64,000 nucleotides of DNA from assembly GCA_046295215.1 (NCBI GenBank), contig JBKBNP010000020.1, forward strand, positions 1 through 64,000, written 5' to 3'. Shown here one piece after another: positions 56,367 through 64,000 of the stretch. Origin of the DNA: Szabonella sp046295215 (GTDB taxonomy: Bacteria > Pseudomonadota > Alphaproteobacteria > Rhodobacterales > Rhodobacteraceae). The notes under the pieces are model-generated. The model was given only the letters and a program-made list of their open reading frames with translations, ran no database searches and was not told the origin of the DNA. Positions within the stretch are counted from its first letter, which is position 1; every line of letters starts with the position of its first letter. A program made the translations under genes and the position numbers.

Positions 56367-58259
56367 ATGACGGAAGCGGCGAAGGACAAGACAGCGCAGG
56401 CCGGACCGGGCGGGGAAACCGGCGCGGCGGACCGGGCCACAGCCCCCGGACCCGCCCGGCTGGAGGTTCTGGGCGATGTCGCGGTCCTGCTGATCGACAA
56501 TCCCCCCGTCAACGCCCTTGGTCACGCGCTGCGGCAGGCCATCGCCGACAGGCTGACGGAGGCGGAGGCCGATCCGGCCGTCCGGGCGGTGATGCTTCTG
56601 GCCGAGGGGCGCAGTTTTCCGGCCGGGGCCGACATCACCGAGTTCGGCAAGCCGCCGCGCGCACCTTTGCTGCCCGATCTGTGCAACCGGATCGAGGCCT
56701 GCGCGAAACCGGTCATTGCCGCCCTGCATGGCACGGCCCTTGGCGGCGGGCTGGAACTGGCGCTGGCGGCCCATCACCGGATCGCGCTGGCCTCTGCGCG
56801 TCTGGGGCTGCCGGAGGTGACGCTGGGGCTTTTGCCCGGGGCAGGGGGCACGCAGCGGCTTCCACGGCTGGTCGGGGTCGAGGCCGCGCTGCGCCTGATG
56901 TTGTCGGGCAAGCCTGTCGGGGCCGCCGAAGCGCAGTCGCTGGGGCTTGTGGATCGCCTCTGCGACACGGATCTGCCGGGCGCGGCCTATGCCTTTGCGC
57001 TTGAGGTGGTCGATGCGATTGCGTCGGTCCAGACCCGGGACCGTCGCGAGGGGCTGCGCTATATGGGCGCCGGAATCGCCGCTGTCGCGCGGGCGCGCAA
57101 TGCGGTGAAGGACCAACCGATCGCGGCACCGGGGCGGATCGTGGACTGCGTCGAGGCGGCGATGCTGCTGCCCTTCGAGCAGGGGCTTTCCTTTGAACGC
57201 GCGGCCTTTCTCGATCTGGTGGACACGCCCGAGGCCTCGGCCCTGCGGCATGTGTTTTTTGCAGGCCGTCGCGCGGCGACCCTGCCGGGCGGAAAGGGAC
57301 AATCCGCGCGGCTCGCCCATGTCGCGGTACTGGGCGCGGACCGGGCCAGCCTGCGGCTTGTCACGCTGGCGCTGGGCGCGGGGCTGCGCGTGTCGCTGGC
57401 CGATCACGATGCGGCGGCGCTGTCGGAAACGCTGGAGGCGGTGGCGACCGGTCTGGAGGAGGACAAGGCCGCAGGGCGGCTGACGGCGGCGCAGGCGGCG
57501 GACCGCTGGGCGCGGCTGCAACCCGAACTGCCCGATGCGCTGCCCGGCGGGATTGACCTGCTGTTTCTTTGCGCAGGGTTCGGCACACCGGGGACGACCC
57601 TGCCCGAGCTTCCCGCGACCCTGCCGGTTCTGGGGTTCGGGCGCGCGGGACCGGGGCGCGGGCCGGGGGTGATCCTGCATCCGGCGGGGCCGGAGCCTGC
57701 GCGGCTGGCAGAGATGCTGTCGGGTCCGGGGCAAAGGACGCCGGTGATCGCGGCCCTTGCGGATTGGTTCAAGGCGCAGGGGCTGGCCATCGTGCAGGGC
57801 CATGGCACGAGCATCCTGCGCCCGATGGCGCAGGCGCTGCATCTGGCCGTGGACGAATTGCGCCGGTCCCGCGGGGATGCGGTCGCGCAGGATCGGTTGC
57901 GGCTCTGGGGCTTTCTGCCGGGACCGGAGGGGCGGTCCGAGGCAACCGGCGGGTTTGACGCCTTTTCGGGCGGGGATGGCGCGGCGCTGCTGGGGGCGAT
58001 GGCCAATGCCGGGTTGCGCAGTCTGGGCGAAGGCGCGGCGCTGCGTCCGGGCGATCTGGACATCGCCGCAATCGCGGGCCTCGGCTTGCCACGATGGTCG
58101 GGGGGGCCGATGTTCTGGGCCGGACGGCGCGGGCTTCTGGTGCTGCGCGAGGATCTGCGCCGCTGGGCGGCCCGGGATCCCGACATCTGGACCCCCGCGC
58201 CGCTGCTGGACCAGATGCTGCGCGAAGGCGTGTCGCTGGCGGAACTGGACCTGGCCTGA
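56367..58259 (+). CDS. FadB-like protein with degenerate dehydrogenase half
   Basis: About 630 residues. The enoyl-CoA hydratase half is intact: PAGADITEF oxyanion loop, GTALGGGLELAL with Glu130 and LGLPEVTLGLLPGAGG with Glu150, 20 residues apart as in active hydratases. The 3-hydroxyacyl-CoA dehydrogenase half has lost the GxGxxG motif (LGADRAS near residue 322), and the His-containing HFFSP-like block reads VILHPAGPE. The C-terminal domains are recognisable. Start is uncertain: 56367 is chosen for the least unusual leader; in-frame starts exist upstream. It may be a hydratase only, or use another cofactor. Confidence 0.75.
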   Translation: MTEAAKDKTAQAGPGGETGAADRATAPGPARLEVLGDVAVLLIDNPPVNALGHALRQAIADRLTEAEADPAVRAVMLLAEGRSFPAGADITEFGKPPRAPLLPDLCNRIEACAKPVIAALHGTALGGGLELALAAHHRIALASARLGLPEVTLGLLPGAGGTQRLPRLVGVEAALRLMLSGKPVGAAEAQSLGLVDRLCDTDLPGAAYAFALEVVDAIASVQTRDRREGLRYMGAGIAAVARARNAVKDQPIAAPGRIVDCVEAAMLLPFEQGLSFERAAFLDLVDTPEASALRHVFFAGRRAATLPGGKGQSARLAHVAVLGADRASLRLVTLALGAGLRVSLADHDAAALSETLEAVATGLEEDKAAGRLTAAQAADRWARLQPELPDALPGGIDLLFLCAGFGTPGTTLPELPATLPVLGFGRAGPGRGPGVILHPAGPEPARLAEMLSGPGQRTPVIAALADWFKAQGLAIVQGHGTSILRPMAQALHLAVDELRRSRGDAVAQDRLRLWGFLPGPEGRSEATGGFDAFSGGDGAALLGAMANAGLRSLGEGAALRPGDLDIAAIAGLGLPRWSGGPMFWAGRRGLLVLREDLRRWAARDPDIWTPAPLLDQMLREGVSLAELDLA

Positions 58260-58307
58260 GGCTCGGTCTGCCGGGAAATGGCCCCGAAACCCGCCCGCCC
58301 TTCCGGC

Positions 58308-58538
58308 TCAGCTCAGCAGGATGCCGGCCACCACCATGCCAAGCCCGAGTGTCGAAATTCCAAGCGCGGTCATGTTCAGCACGACAAGGCGCTGCAATTC
58401 GGTGCGCATCGCCGCATCGTCAAGCCCCGAGCGCCGCGCACGCAGGGCCTGCAGGACACAGAACACCAGCCCCGCCACGCCGATCAACGCCGCCGCCGCC
58501 CCCATCCAGATCAGGATTTGCATATCGGTTTTCCCCAT
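58308..58538 (-). CDS. Small two-helix membrane protein
   Basis: A 76-residue protein with two membrane helices (about residues 7-27, ILIWMGAAAALIGVAGLVF, and 55-75, LGISTLGLGMVVAGIL) joined by a basic loop. Start is chosen four codons inside the longest frame because GGGGCG precedes it; the outer ATG at 58550 is possible. No family recognised. Confidence 0.65.
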   Translation of the reverse strand: MGKTDMQILIWMGAAAALIGVAGLVFCVLQALRARRSGLDDAAMRTELQRLVVLNMTALGISTLGLGMVVAGILLS

Positions 58539-58680
58539 TGCGCGCCCCATGGCCTAAACGAGCGACCGGGCGCTGACAAGAGTTTGCGCCCGGAATGGTG
58601 AGGGTGCTTGAACCCGCCCCCGCCGTCGCGATAGGGAGAGGGGCCGAGCCCCTTGCCGGGCCAAGATCAAGGAACCCGCC

Positions 58681-58935
58681 ATGAACGATGCCGCCGATCC
58701 CTATTCCGTCACCGCCGACGAACTGCGCCAGTTCGTCGAACGCGCCGAACAGCTTGCCTCCGAGAAGGCCGATATTGCGGAGCAGGAAAAGGAATTGTTC
58801 GCCGAGGCCAAGGGGCGCGGCTATGATACCAAGGTTCTGCGCAAGGTGATCGCGCTGCGCAAGCGCAAGCCTGACGAGATTGCCGAGGAAGAGGCCGTTC
58901 TGGAAATGTACAAAGCTGCGCTTGGCATGGCCTGA
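58681..58935 (+). CDS. gapR: GapR nucleoid protein (DUF2312)
   Basis: An 84-residue protein of the DUF2312 family, named GapR in Caulobacter, where it binds overtwisted AT-rich DNA and supports replication. The pattern ELRQFVERAEQLASEKADIA, then EAKGRGYDTKVLRKVIALRK, then LEMYKAALGM is nearly invariant in alphaproteobacteria. It forms a coiled-coil tetramer clamp. Confidence 0.93.
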   Translation: MNDAADPYSVTADELRQFVERAEQLASEKADIAEQEKELFAEAKGRGYDTKVLRKVIALRKRKPDEIAEEEAVLEMYKAALGMA

Positions 58936-59004
58936 CGGCCTCTGGCGGCGGCATTTCCGGGGCGTGGCGACCGGAAACCGGCGCGCCGCCCGGTCGGGCC
59001 GGGA

Positions 59005-59877
59005 TCAGGCCGCGATGAAGCGCACGCCCGGCATCGCCATGATGCGGGACACATCCATGTCATAGGCCTCGCCCGCCGCGTCGATCAGAGTCTCGGTCCA
59101 GCCGGGCATGTCGAGTTCCACTTCGATCCGGTCCCTGAGCGCGAACTTGTCCAGAAAGGCCGAGATGATGCGCCGCCTCTGGCCGGGCGACTGCGGCGGA
59201 TGGGTCTCGATATAGGCGGCCATGCGCTGCATCCCGTCGGCGGACATGATGCTGCGCAAGAGATCGTCGCTGTCCTCCAGCGCGATACCCGCCCCATGGC
59301 CTGCCACCGTCTGCAACACCTCTGGCCAGATCAGGGGCGTATCCTCGTCGCACCAGACCGTTATCGCAACATCTGGGTTGGCGGCCTGAAGGTTCGCCAG
59401 GAGGTCGGACCAGCGCAGGGCCAGCGGATCGACACCTTCCATGAACTCGTCGAAGGCCAGACCGCCCTGTTTCTGATAGATCGCCGGAATGAAGGTCGCG
59501 GGATTGCGGATCGCCAGATGGAACTCGGTTTCCGCCTCGGGGAAGATCTGGCAGAAACCGCGCATCCGTTCCGCCGCCGAGGCATAGAATGAGGTCCGCA
59601 CCGCGCCTTGGGGGTAGCCAAGGAAATTGTCCCATGAAAACACCAGCCGCCGCGCGGAATCATTGCCGGTGATTTCGTCCAGCACCAGCGTCTGCGTCTC
59701 CTTGTCCGCAGGCTGGCCCTTGAGCGTCTTGGCGGTGTCGCGCAGCAGCGTGCGGTAGCGCGCAGGCCCCGGCACCAGAATGCCGTCCTGCGCCAGCGCG
59801 GCGCGGTTCTTGAGAAGGCAGCGCAAAAGCCGTTCCTCATCCGTGCAATGGACCCCGAGGTGATAGACGATCTGCAT
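59005..59877 (-). CDS. Unknown cytosolic protein, sulfotransferase-like features
   Basis: A 290-residue protein. The opening MQIVYHLGVHCTDEERLLRCL resembles the nucleotide-loop region of sulfotransferase-fold proteins, and the remainder alternates helices and strands with no membrane span. Only a vague link, so I give no enzyme name. Start at 59877 is preferred over an upstream ATG that would add a basic leader. Known to me only as a Rhodobacteraceae hypothetical type. Confidence 0.65.
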   Translation of the reverse strand: MQIVYHLGVHCTDEERLLRCLLKNRAALAQDGILVPGPARYRTLLRDTAKTLKGQPADKETQTLVLDEITGNDSARRLVFSWDNFLGYPQGAVRTSFYASAAERMRGFCQIFPEAETEFHLAIRNPATFIPAIYQKQGGLAFDEFMEGVDPLALRWSDLLANLQAANPDVAITVWCDEDTPLIWPEVLQTVAGHGAGIALEDSDDLLRSIMSADGMQRMAAYIETHPPQSPGQRRRIISAFLDKFALRDRIEVELDMPGWTETLIDAAGEAYDMDVSRIMAMPGVRFIAA

Positions 59878-59993
59878 GCCCGCGTTCTTCCCGATCCTGC
59901 CCTGTTTCGCGGGCATCTTGGCATGCCCTGCGATCTGGCGCGACTATACGGGCTTTTCTGGACAGTCAAACCCCTTTCCTGTAACCGGGCGCC

Positions 59994-61673
59994 ATGGAAA
60001 CCAACGCAAACAGTCGGAAAATCGGGATTGCCGTTGCGTGGCGGTCGCGGCCTGATTTCTGGTCGCTGGGGGCGGTGATGATCGCGGCGCTGGTGCTGGC
60101 GCCGGTTCTTGCCGTGGTCTGGATCGCCTTCAACCCGGTGTCGAACATCTGGCCGCATCTGATGGCGACCGTCCTGCCGCGCTATGTCGCGAATACGCTT
60201 GTTCTGATGCTGGGGGTGGGGGTGCTGACAGCCGTCACCGGCACCGTGACCGCCTGGCTGGTGACGATGTATCGCTTTCCCGGCAGCCGGGCGCTGGACT
60301 ATGCGCTGCTGTTCCCGCTCGCGATTCCGGCCTATGTGGGGGCCTATGCGCTGGTCGATTTCCTCGACTATTCCGGGGCGGTGCAGACCGGCCTGCGCGG
60401 GATTGCGGGGTGGGAGTCTTCCCGCGATTACTGGTTCCCGCAGATCCGCAGCCGCTGGGCGGCGGTGGTTGTGCTGTCGGCGGCACTTTACCCCTATGTC
60501 TATCTGCTGGCGCGCTCGGCCTTTCGGGAACAATCGGGGGCGACCTATGAGGTTGCCCGCGCGCTGGGGCAGGGGCCATGGGGTCTGTTCTTCCGCGTCG
60601 GCCTTCCGCTGGCCCGACCGGCCATCGCCATGGGCGTGGCGCTGGCGCTGATGGAGACGATTGCCGATTTCGGCACGGTCGACCATTTCGGGGTGCAGAC
60701 GCTGACCACGGGGATTTTCTCGGTCTGGCTGTCGGGCGGCAATGCGGGCGGGGCAGCGCAACTGTCGCTGGTGCTGCTTGGCGTCGTGATCCTGCTCTTG
60801 GGGCTGGAGCGGTTCAGCCGACGCCGCGCGCGGTTTCACCGGCCTTCGCGGGCGGTGCGGCCCATTGTTCCGCAGGGGCTGCGCGGGGCGGCGGCGGCGC
60901 TTGCGGGGCTGGTCTGCCTGCTGCCTTTGGCGGTGGGCTTTGTCCTTCCGGTGGGGGTGATGCTGTCGCATGCGCTCGCCCGACCGGAGGCCTGGTTCGC
61001 GCCCGGGCTCGCGCAGGCCCTGCGCAACACGCTCAGCGTGGGGGGCATCGCCTCGGTGCTGACGGTGGCGGCGGCGGTGTTCCTGGTTTACGGCGTCCGG
61101 CTGTCGCGCCGCAGCCTGCCGGCCCGGCTGATGCCGGTGACGGCGGTGGGCTATGCCGCGCCGGGTGCGGTGCTGGCGGTGGGCATCCTCATTCCGCTTG
61201 CGGCCCTCGACCACCGGATCGCGGATGCGGTGCTGGCCCTGACCGGGCATGATCCGGGGCTGGTGCTGACCGGCACTTCGGCCGCGCTGGTGCTGGCCTA
61301 TATGGTGCGGTTCTTTGCCATCGCCCAAGGGGCTGTGGATGCGGCCTTCGGGCGGGTGTCGCCGTCGCTGCCGCTGGCGGCGCGGGCGCTGGGGCGGGGG
61401 CCAGGCGGGGCCTTGCAGGCGGTCTATCTGCCGCTGATGCGCGGGTCGGTTGCAACCGCCCTGCTGGTGGTCTTCGTCGATTGCGTCAAGGAATTGCCCG
61501 CGACCTTGCTGCTGCGCCCCTTCAACTATGAAACGCTGGCGACACGGGTGCATGAACAGGCCAGCGCCGAACGGCTGGCAGAGGCGGCCCCGGCAGCCCT
61601 TCTGGTCATGGCGGTGGGGCTCTGCGCCGTGGCCATCCTTGCCCATGCCAACCGGGATCGCAGCCGGTTCTGA
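59994..61673 (+). CDS. Iron ABC permease FbpB type
   Basis: A 559-residue fused permease with about 12 membrane helices in two halves. Each half has a BPD_transp_1 coupling loop: ARALGQGPWGLFFRVGLPLA and ARALGRGPGGALQAVYLPLM. This duplicated plan is that of FbpB/SfuB ferric-iron importers. No binding protein or ATPase gene is adjacent, so it must be paired with components elsewhere. Confidence 0.9.
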   Translation: METNANSRKIGIAVAWRSRPDFWSLGAVMIAALVLAPVLAVVWIAFNPVSNIWPHLMATVLPRYVANTLVLMLGVGVLTAVTGTVTAWLVTMYRFPGSRALDYALLFPLAIPAYVGAYALVDFLDYSGAVQTGLRGIAGWESSRDYWFPQIRSRWAAVVVLSAALYPYVYLLARSAFREQSGATYEVARALGQGPWGLFFRVGLPLARPAIAMGVALALMETIADFGTVDHFGVQTLTTGIFSVWLSGGNAGGAAQLSLVLLGVVILLLGLERFSRRRARFHRPSRAVRPIVPQGLRGAAAALAGLVCLLPLAVGFVLPVGVMLSHALARPEAWFAPGLAQALRNTLSVGGIASVLTVAAAVFLVYGVRLSRRSLPARLMPVTAVGYAAPGAVLAVGILIPLAALDHRIADAVLALTGHDPGLVLTGTSAALVLAYMVRFFAIAQGAVDAAFGRVSPSLPLAARALGRGPGGALQAVYLPLMRGSVATALLVVFVDCVKELPATLLLRPFNYETLATRVHEQASAERLAEAAPAALLVMAVGLCAVAILAHANRDRSRF

Positions 61674-61758
61674 CCGGCAGCGGGCTGCAAGGCACATCCT
61701 TTGCCGGACCGACAGGAAATTCTGGACGGCCCGCGCGGCCCCCGGCAAGATGCAGGCC

Positions 61759-63417
61759 ATGCGCCTGCCGTCCTTCCCGTTTCCCCGGCCGTTCAACCGC
61801 CTGTTCCGGGTGGCGCTGCTGGTGGCCCTGCCATCGCCCGCCCTTGCGACAGATGCGGAGACCGAGGCTGACCTGCGCGCGGCCGCCTTCGAGGGGGCAC
61901 AATGGATCATGTTTTCCTCGGCCGCGCGGGCGGTGGCGGGGGTGGGGGCGCGGCTTGCGGCGGGGGATGATGCGCTGGGCGCGCTGATCCGCGACCGGCA
62001 GGATCTGGAGCTTATGCTGCAAGCGCAGGCCGGGGTGCTGGACACGGATCTTGCCGAGGGGCGCGACACCGACGCCGCCCGCGCCGCGCTGCGCGAGACG
62101 CGCGCGCATTATGCGGCGCTGGAGGCCGAGCTTTCGGCGCGCTTTCCCGACTATGCCGAATTTTCGGTGCCCCAACCGATGAGCCTTGCCGAAACCCGCG
62201 CCACGCTGCGCGCGGGCGAGGCACTTGTCCTGATCCTGCCGGGGCCGACCGGCACCTATGTCTGGGCTGTCAGCCGGAAAGGCGAGACCTGGGTGCGCTC
62301 CGGCTTCGGACGCGACACGCTGGCCGATCAGGTGCGCGCCCTGCGCCGCACGCTGGACCCGACCGGCCCGGCCCGCAGCGCCGTGGCACTGGAAGGCCCC
62401 GACACCGCGCCGGGGTTCGACCGCAGCCTTGCGCATGACCTCTATCAAGGGCTTCTGGCCGGGGTGGCTCCGGTGCTGGCGGAGGCGCGGCGGGTTTATG
62501 TGGTGGCGGAGGGTCCGCTGGCCTCGCTGCCGCTGTCGGTGCTGGTGACAGAGGCGCCCCTTGGCGATGATGCCGACCCTTTGGCGCTGCGCGACACGGC
62601 CTGGCTGGTGCGGCGGCATGCGCTGGTCACGCTGCCTTCGGTCACCAGCCTGCGCAGCTTGCGGGCGGGGCAGGGACCGGGGGCGGCGCGGGCCCCCCGC
62701 CCGCCACGGTTCGTTGGCATCGGCGCGCCGGTTCTGTCCGGGGACGAGGGCGGCGCGCTGGTCATGGCATCGCGCGGCGGGCTTGTGCAGGGCGTCTTTG
62801 GCGACCCCGATGCGATCCGCGCGCTGCCCGCCCTGCCGGGCACGGCGCGGGAGTTGCGCGCCATCGCGCGGGCCTTTCCGCCCGAGGCAGTGACGCTGCT
62901 GCTGGGGCCGGAGGCGCGCGAATCGGCGCTGCCGGGGGCGGGGCTGGAGGCGGCAACGATCATCTCCTTTGCCACGCATGGGCTGGTGTCGGGCGAGTTG
63001 GCGGGGCTGGCCGAGCCCGCGCTGGTGCTGACGCCCCCCGATGTGGCAGGCCCCGGGGATGACGGGCTTCTGACCGCATCGGAGGCGGCCACACTGCGCC
63101 TCTCGGCGGATTGGGTGATCCTGTCGGCCTGCAACACGGCGGCGGGCGAGGATCTGGGGGCCGAGAGCCTGTCGGGGCTGGCGCGGGCCTTCTTCTTTGC
63201 GGGCGCGCGCAGCCTTCTGGTGTCGCATTGGCCGGTGCGCGACGATGCGGCGGCGGCGATGGTGTCGGATGCGGTGCGCTTGCAGGCGGAGGATGGGCTG
63301 GGGCGGGCCGAGGCGCTTCAGGCGGCGATGTTGGCCCTGATGGAGCGCCCGAGATCGGGCTTTTCGCATCCTTCGGCCTGGGCGCCCTTCGTGCTGGTGG
63401 GCGAAGGAGACAGTTAA
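61759..63417 (+). CDS. Secreted CHAT-domain (caspase-like) protease
   Basis: About 552 residues. A signal peptide (RLFRVALLVALPSPALA) implies export. The N-terminal third is helical (EADLRAAAFEGAQWIMFSSA) with a coiled region; the C-terminal half is a CHAT domain with catalytic His407 (FATHGL) and Cys458 (ILSACNTAAG). A neighbouring ATG three codons upstream is possible. CHAT proteases act in caspase-like proteolysis, sometimes in defence or cell-death systems; an exported form beside a convergent gene is common in Rhodobacteraceae and its role is unknown. Confidence 0.85.
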   Translation: MRLPSFPFPRPFNRLFRVALLVALPSPALATDAETEADLRAAAFEGAQWIMFSSAARAVAGVGARLAAGDDALGALIRDRQDLELMLQAQAGVLDTDLAEGRDTDAARAALRETRAHYAALEAELSARFPDYAEFSVPQPMSLAETRATLRAGEALVLILPGPTGTYVWAVSRKGETWVRSGFGRDTLADQVRALRRTLDPTGPARSAVALEGPDTAPGFDRSLAHDLYQGLLAGVAPVLAEARRVYVVAEGPLASLPLSVLVTEAPLGDDADPLALRDTAWLVRRHALVTLPSVTSLRSLRAGQGPGAARAPRPPRFVGIGAPVLSGDEGGALVMASRGGLVQGVFGDPDAIRALPALPGTARELRAIARAFPPEAVTLLLGPEARESALPGAGLEAATIISFATHGLVSGELAGLAEPALVLTPPDVAGPGDDGLLTASEAATLRLSADWVILSACNTAAGEDLGAESLSGLARAFFFAGARSLLVSHWPVRDDAAAAMVSDAVRLQAEDGLGRAEALQAAMLALMERPRSGFSHPSAWAPFVLVGEGDS

Positions 63418-63468
63418 AACTTTCAGAGACCTGCGGCGCGATGCTGATGTTCTTGCCGCTGTTCCGGA

Positions 63469-64000
63469 TCAGTAATCCGACACCACCAGCAGGGATTCGG
63501 TGGGGCGGCCCTTTGCTGCGGCCCATGCAATGTCGACGAACAGAAGGTAACGCCAGTTGTCGCGTTGCAGGAGTTGCAGGCTGCCCCCCGCCTCGCCCGT
63601 CGGGTCGGCAAAGGACAGGCGCGCCGCAATCGCCGCCGCGCGCGACATGACGGAAAAGGCCGCGCGCGGCTCCCCCCCGATGGCCAGCGTATAGGCCACC
63701 TGCCAGAGCCGCTGCGCCGAAGGGTAGTCGCCTTCGGCGGCAACGGTCGGCACATAGCGCAATTCATCGGCCAGCCACCAGGCGGCGGCCTCGTGATTGC
63801 CGTCATTGCGGATGGTCAGGGCGGTGTCGAACACGCGCGGCGCCATGAAATCGCGCGGGGGCAGGGGCTCGCCTGTAGCGGGAACGGTGAAGCTGCGCGG
63901 CGGATGCAGCCCCATCAGCGCCTCTGCCCGTGCAAGGTCGCCCCCCGCGCGGGCATAGGCGGCCTCCTGCACCTCCAGCATCGGATCGGCCCCGACGCCC
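63469..64000 (-). CDS. Truncated gene at the right edge, unknown
   Basis: A frame open from the window edge to a stop at 63469; 170 or more residues are visible and the 5' end is outside. The visible part is helical with many Ala (AYARAGGDLARAEALMGLHPP, then HEAAAWWLADEL, then RLWQVAYTLAIGGE), which could be a tetratricopeptide-like repeat array. It converges with the CHAT gene, 50 bases apart. CHAT proteins often go with TPR proteins, but the repeat call is uncertain without the start. Confidence 0.55.
   Translation of the reverse strand, partial: GVGADPMLEVQEAAYARAGGDLARAEALMGLHPPRSFTVPATGEPLPPRDFMAPRVFDTALTIRNDGNHEAAAWWLADELRYVPTVAAEGDYPSAQRLWQVAYTLAIGGEPRAAFSVMSRAAAIAARLSFADPTGEAGGSLQLLQRDNWRYLLFVDIAWAAAKGRPTESLLVVSDY

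Noticed and set aside
59361..62069. Very long open frame (about 900 codons) on the minus strand across the unknown, iron permease and CHAT genes
   Set aside because: It runs antisense to three well-supported genes, has no domain, and its composition (Arg, Pro, Ala, His) is that of the complement of GC-rich codons.
1..64000. CRISPR array or cas genes
   Set aside because: No regularly spaced direct repeats with unique spacers and no Cas-like protein found.
1..64000. Insertion sequences or transposase genes
   Set aside because: No transposase-like protein or terminal inverted repeats with target duplication seen; the dispersed hairpins are too short and have no gene.

Overview
The window is high-GC DNA from an alphaproteobacterium, most likely family Rhodobacteraceae (Rhodobacter/Paracoccus/roseobacter lineage). 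Pointers are the ccmABCDG cytochrome c maturation operon, CobS/CobT aerobic cobaltochelatase, GapR (DUF2312), GatB, RutR-type regulators, a DMSP-lyase-like cupin and dense ATGA/GTGA start-stop overlaps.

Region 1 (about 361-10634) is a compact integrated mobile island. It is bounded by a 17-bp direct repeat, which is the 3' end plus CCA of a tRNA-Gly(CCC) gene (10618-10691, minus strand). Inside are a tyrosine integrase, an uncharacterised possible cargo gene, an AlpA-type regulator, a Spo11/Topo VI-A-like Toprim protein, a RepA-like helicase, a helically phased repeat array with AT-rich DNA (candidate replication origin), a candidate small terminase subunit, a complete large terminase, four small unknown genes, and an XRE repressor with two matching palindromic operators. 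No capsid, portal, tail or lysis gene is present. The most economical reading is a phage satellite that supplies replication and packaging functions and borrows virions. A 20-bp motif occurs as direct copies just inside both ends and as an inverted copy before the terminase genes.

Region 2 (10.7-13.6 kb) has an ECF sigma factor, its RskA-type anti-sigma factor and a secreted fasciclin protein, then a RutR-type TetR regulator. Region 3 (13.7-24.2 kb) is a reductive pyrimidine/beta-alanine catabolic locus: omega-aminotransferase, cupin, second RutR-like regulator, N-carbamoyl-beta-alanine amidohydrolase, dihydropyrimidinase, an unusual SDR, and an ABC importer. RutR-box-like palindromes lie in both regulator/catabolic intergenic gaps. 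Region 4 (24.3-29.1 kb) holds an ScfR/RamB-like XRE regulator, a single-domain response regulator and a transporter-fused sensor kinase.

Region 5 (29.1-44.6 kb) is core metabolism: SufE, DUF427, aminopeptidase P, cobT, cobS, tgt, ccmABCDG, malate synthase G, photolyase with DUF2256. Region 6 (44.7-64 kb) has pepN, an SDR, the DMSP-lyase-like cupin, an acyltransferase, gatB, a sulfur-detoxification cluster (DUF442 phosphatase-like, two YeeE/YedE halves, MBL-fold hydrolase), DksA-like and GapR proteins, a degenerate FadB-like protein, an FbpB-type permease, and a secreted CHAT protease facing a truncated gene at the right edge.

Five copies of a two-hairpin element, with compensatory changes in the second stem, lie in gene gaps between 15 and 33 kb, always in the sense of the upstream gene.
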